Of a stretch of 6,543 nt of DNA, positions 1 through 5,374 are shown piece by piece. The position numbers were made by a program, and so were the translations under genes. The DNA lies in NCBI GenBank assembly GCA_003601875.1, contig PIYF01000044.1, positions 1 through 6,543 on the forward strand. Reading direction: 5' to 3'. The notes beneath the pieces are model-generated. The model saw only the letters and a program-made list of their open reading frames with translations, had not been told where the DNA came from and made no database searches. The number at the start of each line of letters is the position of its first letter. Positions within the stretch are counted from its first letter, which is position 1. The stretch comes from Candidatus Bathyarchaeota archaeon. GTDB taxonomy: Archaea > Thermoproteota > Bathyarchaeia > Bathyarchaeales > Bathycorpusculaceae.

Positions 1-132
1 AGATTATTTATTAATCCTGGAAGTCCTACAAACCCTTTGCCCCCTTTCATTACAAAACCATCCGTGGCTTTGCTAAGGATTACTGAAAAGAAAATTCTTC
101 CAGAAATAATCACTTTTAAACTTTCACTTTAA
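1..132 (+). CDS. C-terminal fragment of a YfcE/MJ0936-like metallophosphoesterase (5' end outside window)
   Basis: The first frame is open from base 1 to a TAA at 130-132 and gives 43 residues with no start in the window, so this is the tail of a gene that begins upstream. It starts with a LFINPGSPTNP stretch, followed by a hydrophobic strand (SVALLRIT) and another short strand. An 'INPGS' motif followed by a 'vavl' strand is typical of the C-terminal end of YfcE/MJ0936-type phosphodiesterases of the calcineurin-like fold. Those enzymes hydrolyse phosphodiesters at a dinuclear metal centre, and the metal-binding Asp/His/Asn motifs would lie upstream. The family call rests on this short tail alone, so substrate and exact subfamily are open. 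A GGTTAACC palindrome and a T6 run follow the stop. Confidence 0.62.
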   Translation, partial: RLFINPGSPTNPLPPFITKPSVALLRITEKKILPEIITFKLSL

Positions 133-145
133 CTTATCTCTCTAA

Positions 146-163
146 GGTTAACCAATGTTTTTT
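146..163 (+). terminator. candidate T-run terminator after the metallophosphoesterase
   Basis: A perfect 8-base palindrome, GGTTAACC (146-153), is followed by a run of six T (158-163), starting 13 bases after the upstream stop codon. Archaeal RNA polymerase commonly terminates at T-runs on the coding strand. The stem is too short and lacks a loop, so the T-run is the main support. Confidence 0.3.
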
Positions 164-182
164 CTCCGAGAATCTTAAAAGG
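162..182 (+). promoter_or_regulatory. candidate promoter and dyad upstream of the small zinc-binding gene
   Basis: A TATA-like element (ATCTTAAAAGG, about 172-182) would place transcription start near 204, about 10 bases before the ATG at 214. Directly upstream, and overlapping the expected BRE position, is the dyad TTCTC-C-GAGAA (162-172), a plausible operator by position. The TATA match is mediocre. A second weak candidate around 186-192 would make the gene leaderless. Confidence 0.35.
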
Positions 183-213
183 AAAAGTATTGAAAGGTTT
201 TACTGGGAAAATT

Positions 214-351
214 ATGGAACACTGCAAAAATCCTTGGAATAAGAACTGCAAAAATACGGATATTGAAGTTTACATACTCTATAAGGGTCAGAAAACACCC
301 ATTTGTAGGAAATGTTGGAGCAAAATAGCTGAGAAAAATTTAGAGTGGTGA
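214..351 (+). CDS. 45-residue four-cysteine putative zinc-binding protein
   Basis: An ATG at 214 opens a 45-codon frame ending at TGA 349-351. Its four cysteines (C4, C12, C31, C34) are spaced C-x7-C-x18-C-x2-C, which suggests two half-knuckles binding one structural zinc. Between them lies a beta-type segment (EVYILYKGQKTPI) with a K-G turn, and after the CRKCW pair comes a short basic helix. This treble-clef or zinc-ribbon-like layout is common among tiny uncharacterised archaeal proteins. No enzyme motif or membrane segment is visible. The next gene begins 2 bases after the stop and its ribosome binding site overlaps this stop, so the two are probably co-translated. An in-frame TTG at 190 could extend the start by 8 residues but lacks support. 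A role in nucleic-acid or protein binding is inference only. Confidence 0.72.
   Translation: MEHCKNPWNKNCKNTDIEVYILYKGQKTPICRKCWSKIAEKNLEW
347..351 (+). promoter_or_regulatory. ribosome binding site overlapping the upstream stop
   Basis: GGTGA (347-351) matches the UCACC part of the archaeal 16S rRNA tail and ends two bases before the ATG at 354. Because GGTGA pairs with the 5' part of the anti-SD, this equals a usual gap for a GGAGG site. It contains the TGA of the previous gene, which points to translational coupling and favours ATG 354 over the in-frame GTG codons at 345 and 348. Confidence 0.6.
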
Positions 352-353
352 AA

Positions 354-590
354 ATGAGTTTTAACATGAATGTGGCTAAATCTCTAGTTGGAAGAAATGT
401 TAACCTGCACTTAAAGGATGGATCTGTAATTGTAAATGTATTGTTAAAAGATGTGCAGAAAGATGAGTTTACAGCTAAAACTTTTGTTAAATGCGTTCCC
501 TATGGAAAGAACAAAATTTTAAACATACCTCTAAAACGCATAGCTTGGGCGGAACTTTTAAACATGTCAACAATTTTAACGAACAGCTAG
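354..590 (+). CDS. 78-residue small protein, possibly Sm-like (LSm) beta-barrel
   Basis: I do not recognise a named family with certainty. Residues 11-31 (LVGRNVNLHLKDGSVIVNVLL) follow the Sm1-type pattern: a helix end, then G-x-x-V-x-L-x-L-K-D-G-S and a hydrophobic strand. A second pair of strands follows, around 37-48 and 54-68, ending in IPLKRIAWAEL where an Sm2-like segment would lie. The classical Sm2 R-G-[DN] signature is absent, and the tail of about 10 residues is polar. Sm-fold proteins form rings that bind RNA, so an RNA-binding role is possible but is inference. The frame also contains GTG codons at 345 and 348; the latter would give a GTGA overlap with the previous stop. ATG 354 is preferred because GGTGA is well placed before it. 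An internal ATG at 366 is a less likely start. Confidence 0.6.
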   Translation: MSFNMNVAKSLVGRNVNLHLKDGSVIVNVLLKDVQKDEFTAKTFVKCVPYGKNKILNIPLKRIAWAELLNMSTILTNS

Positions 591-593
591 CAA

Positions 594-606
594 TTTTAAA
601 ATAAAA
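594..606 (+). promoter_or_regulatory. TATA box of a likely leaderless promoter for the YkgJ-like gene
   Basis: The sequence TTTAAAATA (595-603) is centred about 27 bases before the ATG at 626, so transcription should start at or next to the A of the start codon. No ribosome binding site precedes that ATG: the bases in between are a T-rich stretch ending in TTTTCCT. This agrees with a leaderless message. Confidence 0.55.
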
Positions 607-625
607 GGATTGTTTCAATTTTCCT

Positions 626-1015
626 ATGCATTGTTCTCATTGTGGAAAATGTTGTGAAAACACTGAAATGCCTCTTTCAGAAGCAGATATCAAAAGGCTT
701 GAAAGAATAGGTTACCCTAGAAGAACATTTGTACGTTACGATGAGGAAGGATATGCTAGACTTTTAAACAAGGATGGTTATTGCGTCTTCTTCGATAAAG
801 AAAACAAGAAATGTAAAGTTTATAAGTTTAGACCACTAGGATGTAGGCTTTACCCAGTAATTTACAGCGATGAGGAAGGAATAGTGGTGGATGATATTTG
901 TCCGATGAGGGATACAGTTTCAAAAATTGAAATTGAACGGAAAGGAAAGTTACTAATTAAACTTTTAAAGATATTAGATAGAGAAGCTGAACAGCGTTTA
1001 AGGCTCAGACAATAA
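626..1015 (+). CDS. YkgJ-family CxxCxxCC cysteine-cluster protein
   Basis: This 129-residue cytoplasmic protein starts with C3-x2-C6-x2-C9-C10, the hallmark of the YkgJ/CxxCxxCC family annotated as zinc- or iron-chelating. Further family cysteines follow at C53, C63, C73 and C92, including the typical 'C-x-V-Y-x-x-R-P-x-x-C-R-x-Y-P' segment (residues 63-77) and a C-P pair at 92-93. All eight cysteines of the usual set appear present, so it is likely intact and could hold a metal or an iron-sulfur centre; the exact metal and reaction are not established for this family. The C-terminal 30 residues form a basic, Leu-rich helix (about 100-129). The cluster lies at the extreme N-terminus, which fits the leaderless ATG. 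It follows the Sm-like gene by 35 bases but seems to have its own promoter. Confidence 0.85.
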   Translation: MHCSHCGKCCENTEMPLSEADIKRLERIGYPRRTFVRYDEEGYARLLNKDGYCVFFDKENKKCKVYKFRPLGCRLYPVIYSDEEGIVVDDICPMRDTVSKIEIERKGKLLIKLLKILDREAEQRLRLRQ

Positions 1016-1051
1016 AACAGTTAAAATGTTTTACATGAAAAAATCGAACAA

Positions 1052-1060
1052 CTTTAAATA
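1052..1060 (+). promoter_or_regulatory. TATA box of the purA promoter (leaderless)
   Basis: CTTTAAATA (1052-1060) is a strong archaeal TATA element, preceded by purine-rich bases (CGAACAA) at the BRE position. Its centre lies about 28 bases before the GTG at 1084, so transcription should start at or within a few bases of the start codon. There is no ribosome binding site in the remaining leader. Confidence 0.65.
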
Positions 1061-1083
1061 ATTTTTACGGAAACATCTTAACG

Positions 1084-2097
1084 GTGAAAAACTTGCCGTG
1101 CACAGTAATTACTGGAGCTTTTTGGGGAGATGAAGGAAAAGGGAAGATAATATCATATTTAGCCCTTAAGGATAAACCAGACATATGTGTTAGAACAGGC
1201 TCGGTTAACGCTGCCCATACAGTTTGGTATAAAGGTAAACGTTACGCCTTACACATGGTTCCATCAACTTTTATTTATGAAAAATGCCGCCTATTGATAG
1301 GTGCAGGAGCAAACGTTCATGTTCAAAAATTTCTTGAAGAGGTTGAATTAACAAACGTGAAGGACAGAATAGGTGTAGACCGTCAAGCTTCCATAATAGA
1401 GGAGAAACATTCAATTCAAGATAAGACAAGTGCACATTTAAGGGGTTTAGGAACAACAGGGTGGGGTGTCGGACCAGCAATTGAGGAAAGAGTGAGAAGA
1501 ACAGCAAAGCTTGCTAAGGATATCCCTGAACTGCAACCATACTTAACGGATGTAGCTGGAGAGGTAAATGAAGCTTTAGAAAACGGGAAAAAAATTGTAT
1601 TAGAGGGAACTCAAGGTTTCATGCTTTCACTTTTCCATGGAACATATCCATATGTAACGGGGAGAGATACAAGCGCTTCCGCCATATGTTCAGAAGCAGG
1701 TGTTGGACCAACAAAAGTTGATGATGTATTAATAGTTTTCAAGGCTTTCATAACTCGTGTGGGAGCTGGACCGTTACCAGGGGAAATATCAAAAGAAGAA
1801 GCGATAAAGCGCGGATGGTTTGAAAAGGCAGCTGGAACTGGAAGGGATAGACGTTCTGCACCATTCAATTTTGAACTAGCGAAGAAGGCTGTGAAAGTTA
1901 ACGGTGCAACTCAAGCAGCAGTCACAAAGTTGGACATACTTTATCCTAAATGTAAAGGCGTTAGAAACTATGATGAGCTTCCAGAAGATGCTAAAAAATT
2001 CATAAATGAAATTGAAAAGCAAACGGGAATTCCGGTGGTGTTAATAGGCACAGGACCAGACGCTTCAGACATTATTGACCGAAGGGAACATGTTTAA
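1084..2097 (+). CDS. purA: adenylosuccinate synthetase, short archaeal form
   Basis: PurA joins IMP and L-aspartate using GTP to give adenylosuccinate, the first committed step from IMP to AMP; it acts in the cytoplasm. The 337-residue length fits the short archaeal type (about 340) rather than the bacterial one (about 430). Visible motifs are the GTP loop GAFWGDEGKGK (11-21) with catalytic D16, H45 in NAAHT, GTTGWGVGPA (123-132), EGTQGF (174-179), YPYVTGRDTSAS (188-199), TRVGAGPLPGE (224-234), the aspartate-binding loop GTGRDRR (251-257), and TKLD (281-284) for guanine recognition. Some normally conserved positions differ: NAAHT instead of NAGHT, and SAPFN where GWFD usually follows the RR pair. 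D16 argues against a PurZ-type 2-aminoadenine enzyme, where Ser replaces this Asp. The start is GTG 1084, set by the TATA spacing and by the N-terminal strand before the GTP loop. No other purine gene is nearby. Confidence 0.93.
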   Translation: MKNLPCTVITGAFWGDEGKGKIISYLALKDKPDICVRTGSVNAAHTVWYKGKRYALHMVPSTFIYEKCRLLIGAGANVHVQKFLEEVELTNVKDRIGVDRQASIIEEKHSIQDKTSAHLRGLGTTGWGVGPAIEERVRRTAKLAKDIPELQPYLTDVAGEVNEALENGKKIVLEGTQGFMLSLFHGTYPYVTGRDTSASAICSEAGVGPTKVDDVLIVFKAFITRVGAGPLPGEISKEEAIKRGWFEKAAGTGRDRRSAPFNFELAKKAVKVNGATQAAVTKLDILYPKCKGVRNYDELPEDAKKFINEIEKQTGIPVVLIGTGPDASDIIDRREHV

Positions 2098-2115
2098 AAT
2101 TAACGTTTTTAACAT
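2090..2115 (+). repeat. imperfect A+T hairpin spanning the purA stop
   Basis: ATGTT (2090-2094) pairs with AACAT (2111-2115). After one mismatch, AAAA (2096-2099) pairs with TTTT (2106-2109), leaving a 6-base loop. The T5 run at 2106-2110 could serve as a transcription end for purA. The stem contains almost no G or C, so it may be chance in AT-rich DNA. Confidence 0.25.
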
Positions 2116-2116
2116 C

Positions 2117-2130
2117 AAATTATTTATTCA
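2117..2130 (+). promoter_or_regulatory. TATA-like element upstream of the acyl-CoA synthetase
   Basis: AAATTATTTATTC (2117-2129) is centred about 40 bases before the ATG at 2164, predicting a start of transcription near 2150 and a leader of about 14 bases that just includes the ribosome binding site. Confidence 0.45.
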
Positions 2131-2153
2131 AAATTGAAACATCAAAGTTTACA

Positions 2154-2160
2154 GGTGTGA
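2154..2160 (+). promoter_or_regulatory. ribosome binding site of the acyl-CoA synthetase
   Basis: GGTGTGA (2154-2160) resembles the GGTGA element of archaeal ribosome binding sites and ends three bases before the ATG at 2164. It supports that start, since no other in-frame start lies close to it. Confidence 0.55.
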
Positions 2161-2163
2161 TAA

Positions 2164-4083
2164 ATGTCAAAAACTGGAGAACACGAAAAGATTAAGATGG
2201 AGCTTCCCCCTCAACTTAAATGGATGCTGAAAAGAGCCTTAGATGACCCTGAAAGTTTTTGGGGTGAAGTTGCTGAAGAGCTTCACTGGTTTAAACGTTG
2301 GGACAAAGTTTTCGAGTGGAATTATCCAGACTTCACATGGTTTAAGGGTGCAGTGACAAATATAGCTTACAACTGTTTAGAACGTAACATTAAATTGGGA
2401 AGGGGAAATCACACAGCTATCATATGGGAAAATGGTGAAGGTTTACCTTCAAGAGCCTTAACCTACAATCAACTTTTATATGAAGTGAAACGGTTCGCTT
2501 CAGCTCTAAAAGCTTTAGACGTCAATAAAGGTGACAGAGTAACAATTTACATGCCTATGGTTCCGGAAGCAGCAATTGCTATGCTTGCAACCACAAGAAT
2601 TGGAGCAATTCATTCAGTGGTTTTCGGAGGTTTCGGTTATGGAGCATTAGCTGACAGAATAGCAGACGCTGAGTCAAAAGTCGTTGTTACAGCAGATGTT
2701 GGTTACAGACGTGGTAAAACAGTTAACCTCAAAAAGGTTGTTGATGAAGCTTTAAAAATTAGCGGGAAAACTGTTCAAAAGGTAATAGTTTTAAGACGTG
2801 GAAAAGAAGAGCCGCCTATGACTTCTGGAAGGGACATTTTCTGGGATGAAGCTTTAGACAAAGGTAGGGGATTTAAAGCTGAAGTTGAAAAAATGAAAGC
2901 TGACGAGCCAGCTTTCATACTTTACACTTCTGGAACAATGGCTAAACCTAAAGGAACAGTTCAACCTCACGGCAGCTATCAAGTTTACATATATGCAATG
3001 GGAAAATGGGTTTACGATATGCATGAAACAGATGTTTGGTGGTCAACATCAGATATAGGCTGGATAGTTGGCCATAGTTACGTTGTATATGCACCATTAC
3101 TGTTCGGATGTTCAACCATAATGTATGAGGGAGTTCCCGACCATCCAACCCCAGATATTTGGTGGCAGATAATAGAAAGAAACCGTGTTACACAGCTTTG
3201 GATATCACCAACAGGCGTTAGGGCTCTAATGAGGTACGGTGAGGAATGGGCTAAAAAACACGATTTAAGCTCTGTTAGACTCGTTGTATGCGCTGGAGAA
3301 GTTTTAAATCCACCAGCTTGGGAATGGCTTCAAAAAAAGGTTTTCGAAGATAGGATTCCAGTTATAGACCATATGTGGCAGACTGAAAGCAGCGGACCAA
3401 TGGTTGGAAACCCCTACGGTATAGTATTGCTTCCAATAAAACCAGGTTCAGCCACAATACCCCTTCCAGGCATAGATGGAGAAGTTGTTGATGAAGAAGG
3501 AAAAACTGTTCCACCAGGCACTGAAGGAATCTTCGTCTGCAAGAAACCATTTCCAGGTTTAACTCCAACTTTATGGCGGAACCATGAACGTTACGTTAGG
3601 GATTACTGGAATAGAATTCCAGGAGTCTATTACACTGGAGACGCAGCAATGAAAGATGAAGACGGCTACATATGGTTCCTTGGACGTGTAGATGAAGTAA
3701 TAAAAATTGCAGCTCACCGAGTGGGAACAATAGAAATTGAAAGCGCCCTTCTGAAACATCCAGCTGTCGCTGAAGCTGCTGTTGTTGGAAAACCAGACCC
3801 ATTAAGGGGAGAAACTGCCTGTGCATTCATTGTGTTAAAAGGAGAAAAAGAACCAAGTGAAGAACTGAAAGATGAATTGAGAAACCTTGTTAAGAAAACT
3901 CTCGGCCCAATAGTAATTGTAAGCGACATATTCTTCGTTAACAAACTTCCAAAGACAAGAAGCGGTAAAATAATGCGGAGACTGATAAAAGCAATAATTA
4001 TGGGTAAACCGCTTGGAGACTACTCAACAATAGAGGATGAAACGTCAATAGAAGAACTGAAAAAAGCCCTTAAAAAACTGTAA
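2164..4083 (+). CDS. acs: AMP-forming acetyl-/acyl-CoA synthetase
   Basis: This 639-residue enzyme activates a short carboxylic acid with ATP to an acyl-AMP and then transfers it to CoA, releasing AMP and pyrophosphate. Length and architecture match acetyl-CoA synthetase: an N-terminal ACS segment (about 33-90), the adenylate-forming core, and a mobile C-terminal domain after the hinge near D510. Motifs are the phosphate loop YTSGTMAKPKG (254-264), WWSTSDIGWIVGHSY (292-306), AGEVLNPPAWEW (377-388), MWQTES (404-409), YYTGD, and GRVDEVIKIAAHRVGT. K602 in PKTRSGKIMRR is the adenylation lysine, which is controlled by reversible acetylation in many relatives. The acyl-pocket residues, by alignment from memory to Methanothermobacter ACS (I, T, V, W), are I301, V302, A377 and W405. 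Trp keeps the pocket short, but Val to Ala resembles propionyl-CoA synthetases, so the substrate may be acetate, propionate or another short acid. The enzyme class is secure; the exact substrate is not. Confidence 0.9.
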   Translation: MSKTGEHEKIKMELPPQLKWMLKRALDDPESFWGEVAEELHWFKRWDKVFEWNYPDFTWFKGAVTNIAYNCLERNIKLGRGNHTAIIWENGEGLPSRALTYNQLLYEVKRFASALKALDVNKGDRVTIYMPMVPEAAIAMLATTRIGAIHSVVFGGFGYGALADRIADAESKVVVTADVGYRRGKTVNLKKVVDEALKISGKTVQKVIVLRRGKEEPPMTSGRDIFWDEALDKGRGFKAEVEKMKADEPAFILYTSGTMAKPKGTVQPHGSYQVYIYAMGKWVYDMHETDVWWSTSDIGWIVGHSYVVYAPLLFGCSTIMYEGVPDHPTPDIWWQIIERNRVTQLWISPTGVRALMRYGEEWAKKHDLSSVRLVVCAGEVLNPPAWEWLQKKVFEDRIPVIDHMWQTESSGPMVGNPYGIVLLPIKPGSATIPLPGIDGEVVDEEGKTVPPGTEGIFVCKKPFPGLTPTLWRNHERYVRDYWNRIPGVYYTGDAAMKDEDGYIWFLGRVDEVIKIAAHRVGTIEIESALLKHPAVAEAAVVGKPDPLRGETACAFIVLKGEKEPSEELKDELRNLVKKTLGPIVIVSDIFFVNKLPKTRSGKIMRRLIKAIIMGKPLGDYSTIEDETSIEELKKALKKL

Positions 4084-4086
4084 TGT

Positions 4087-4097
4087 AACTATATTTT
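4087..4097 (+). promoter_or_regulatory. TATA-like element upstream of the MFS gene
   Basis: AACTATATTTT (4087-4097) begins four bases after the synthetase stop and is centred about 33 bases before the ATG at 4125, giving a predicted leader of roughly 0-8 bases. The rest of the gap is pyrimidine-rich (CTTTCTTTACTCCTTTTT) with no ribosome binding site. The T-rich tract may also end transcription of the upstream gene. Confidence 0.42.
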
Positions 4098-4124
4098 CCT
4101 CTAAAACTTTCTTTACTCCTTTTT

Positions 4125-5324
4125 ATGAAAGTGAAGTGGTTGAAGTTAAGCTCTCTCTTCAAAGTTTTAAATAAAGATTTGAAACTAATTTTCATTTCAA
4201 ACTTGATGGGTTCCTTTGGAGATGGACTTTACGCTTATATTTTACCATATTACATGCGTGAAATGCTCCACGCAAATCCAGTAGAAGTTGGAATATTATA
4301 CGCTGCAGTAAGCATAGTTGCCGCATTAACCTTACTATTAGCTGGGATGATTGCTGATAAGTATGACCGTAAAAAGATTATGATTGCAGGATGGATTGCA
4401 TGGTTACCTGCTCCAATAATTTTCTCCCTAGCAACAAATTGGCTTCAAATGTTACCTGGGATGATTCTCTGGGGTTTCTGGCTTGGAGGACCAACATCAA
4501 CAGCTTACATTGTAACGTCAGCTGACAAGAAAAACTTAACCTTAACATTCACACTGATCTCTTCAGCTTGGTCTATAGGTTACACTTTTTCTCCAGCTTT
4601 AGGGGGATACCTTGCAGAAATCATTGGAATGAAAATAGTTTTCTATTTAGCGTTCACCTTTTACGCTTCTGCAGCCTTAACTCTAGTTTTCATCAACAGT
4701 CAACATGCAATAGGTTATGAAAAAGACTTTAAAGAACATGGTTACTCATTCCTTAAACTTTTAAGGGATAGAAAACTTCTATTATTATCGTTTTTCTTCA
4801 CCCTCATAATGTTTGTCACCATGCTTTTCAGACAGTTCATCCCGCAATTCCTCGGCGAAGTATACAAGTATAACGATTTTGAAATTGGAGTTTTAGGTTC
4901 TGTTTCCTTCTTCGGCTCCGCTGTTTTAGGAATTTTCCTCGGTAAAATTGGAGATCAACTTGGAAAAAACTATGCACTCGCTGTTTCTATGATTCTAGGC
5001 TGCTTTTCACTCACCTTCTTACTACTTTGTAAAAGTTTTCCCATTCTAATCTTAACATTCTTTCTAATTGGAAGCACATATTTAAACTGGTCTCTCATGG
5101 GAGCTATTCTTGGACCATTAGCTCCAGAATCTGTTAGGGCTCGCTGGATTTCCATACCTCAAACCTTAAGCATGTTCGGTTCTTTTATAGCTCCCTACAT
5201 AGGAGGAGTTCTTTACACTCTATCACCAAGTTATCCTTTCATTGTCGCTGTTTTTGCATTTTTAGTTTTTTCAGCTCTTTCTTATCAATCCTTTTCAACG
5301 AAAAATAAAGAACAAGAAATATAG
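4125..5324 (+). CDS. major facilitator superfamily transporter, 12 membrane helices
   Basis: The 399-residue protein is strongly hydrophobic, with about twelve predicted membrane helices in two halves of six joined by a charged cytoplasmic loop near 191-217. MFS motif A is clear between helices 2 and 3 (GMIADKYDRKK, 74-84), and a degenerate copy occurs in the second half (GKIGDQLGKN, 273-282). A near-match to the antiporter motif C appears in helix 5 (GYTFSPALGG, 152-161), where Ser replaces the Gly before Pro. Helix 1 contains a G-x-x-G-D-G pattern (29-34) often seen in uncharacterised archaeal members. The protein moves a small solute across the cytoplasmic membrane using an ion gradient; efflux is slightly favoured by motif C, but the substrate cannot be read from sequence. 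Length is normal. ATG 4125 is taken because it fits the TATA spacing; GTG 4131 is a close alternative. Adjacency to the acyl-CoA synthetase does not prove a shared pathway. Confidence 0.88.
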   Translation: MKVKWLKLSSLFKVLNKDLKLIFISNLMGSFGDGLYAYILPYYMREMLHANPVEVGILYAAVSIVAALTLLLAGMIADKYDRKKIMIAGWIAWLPAPIIFSLATNWLQMLPGMILWGFWLGGPTSTAYIVTSADKKNLTLTFTLISSAWSIGYTFSPALGGYLAEIIGMKIVFYLAFTFYASAALTLVFINSQHAIGYEKDFKEHGYSFLKLLRDRKLLLLSFFFTLIMFVTMLFRQFIPQFLGEVYKYNDFEIGVLGSVSFFGSAVLGIFLGKIGDQLGKNYALAVSMILGCFSLTFLLLCKSFPILILTFFLIGSTYLNWSLMGAILGPLAPESVRARWISIPQTLSMFGSFIAPYIGGVLYTLSPSYPFIVAVFAFLVFSALSYQSFSTKNKEQEI

Positions 5325-5330
5325 CTCATA
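5317..5330 (+). promoter_or_regulatory. possible promoter element for the serine protease, inside the MFS gene end
   Basis: AAATATAGC (5317-5325), with purine-rich bases before it, overlaps the MFS stop codon and would start transcription near 5348, giving a leader of about 27 bases that includes the ribosome binding site. Another AT-rich stretch, CTTATCTTTAA (5334-5344), is a competing candidate. Read-through from the MFS gene is equally possible. Confidence 0.3.
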
Positions 5331-5362
5331 AAGCTTATCTTTAAGCAACTATTAGTGGTGAA

Positions 5363-5369
5363 GGTGGGA
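5363..5369 (+). promoter_or_regulatory. ribosome binding site of the serine protease
   Basis: GGTGGGA (5363-5369) lies five bases before the ATG at 5375 and follows a second GTGGTGAA stretch (5355-5362). It supports ATG 5375, which places the membrane anchor close to the N-terminus. Confidence 0.6.
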
Positions 5370-5374
5370 TTAAT

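Noticed and set aside
345..353. GTG starts at 345 or 348 for the Sm-like gene
   Set aside because: They lie inside the upstream gene end and the GGTGA site. ATG 354 has the correctly placed ribosome binding site. GTG 348, with its GTGA overlap, cannot be fully excluded.
1271..1868. Minus-strand open frames opposite purA (1271-1507 and 1611-1868)
   Set aside because: They lie wholly inside a well-supported gene, have no promoter or ribosome binding site, and their translations show no recognisable domain.
1084..2097. PurZ-type (2-aminoadenine genome) enzyme instead of PurA
   Set aside because: The catalytic Asp of the GDEGKGK loop is present, whereas typical PurZ has Ser there, and no phage or DNA-modification genes are nearby.
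2948..3944. Several minus-strand open frames opposite the acyl-CoA synthetase
   Set aside because: They overlap one another and the conserved synthetase motifs, and their odd composition is typical of frames read against a real gene.
2164..5324. Acyl-CoA synthetase and MFS transporter as a dedicated acid-uptake operon
   Set aside because: They are adjacent (41 bases apart) but the MFS gene has its own TATA-like element and a T-rich gap before it, and nothing in its sequence shows carboxylate transport.
5333..5346. GCTTA-TCTT-TAAGC stem as terminator of the MFS gene
   Set aside because: A five-base stem with a four-base loop and no T-run after it is too weak, and it may simply overlap promoter sequence of the protease.
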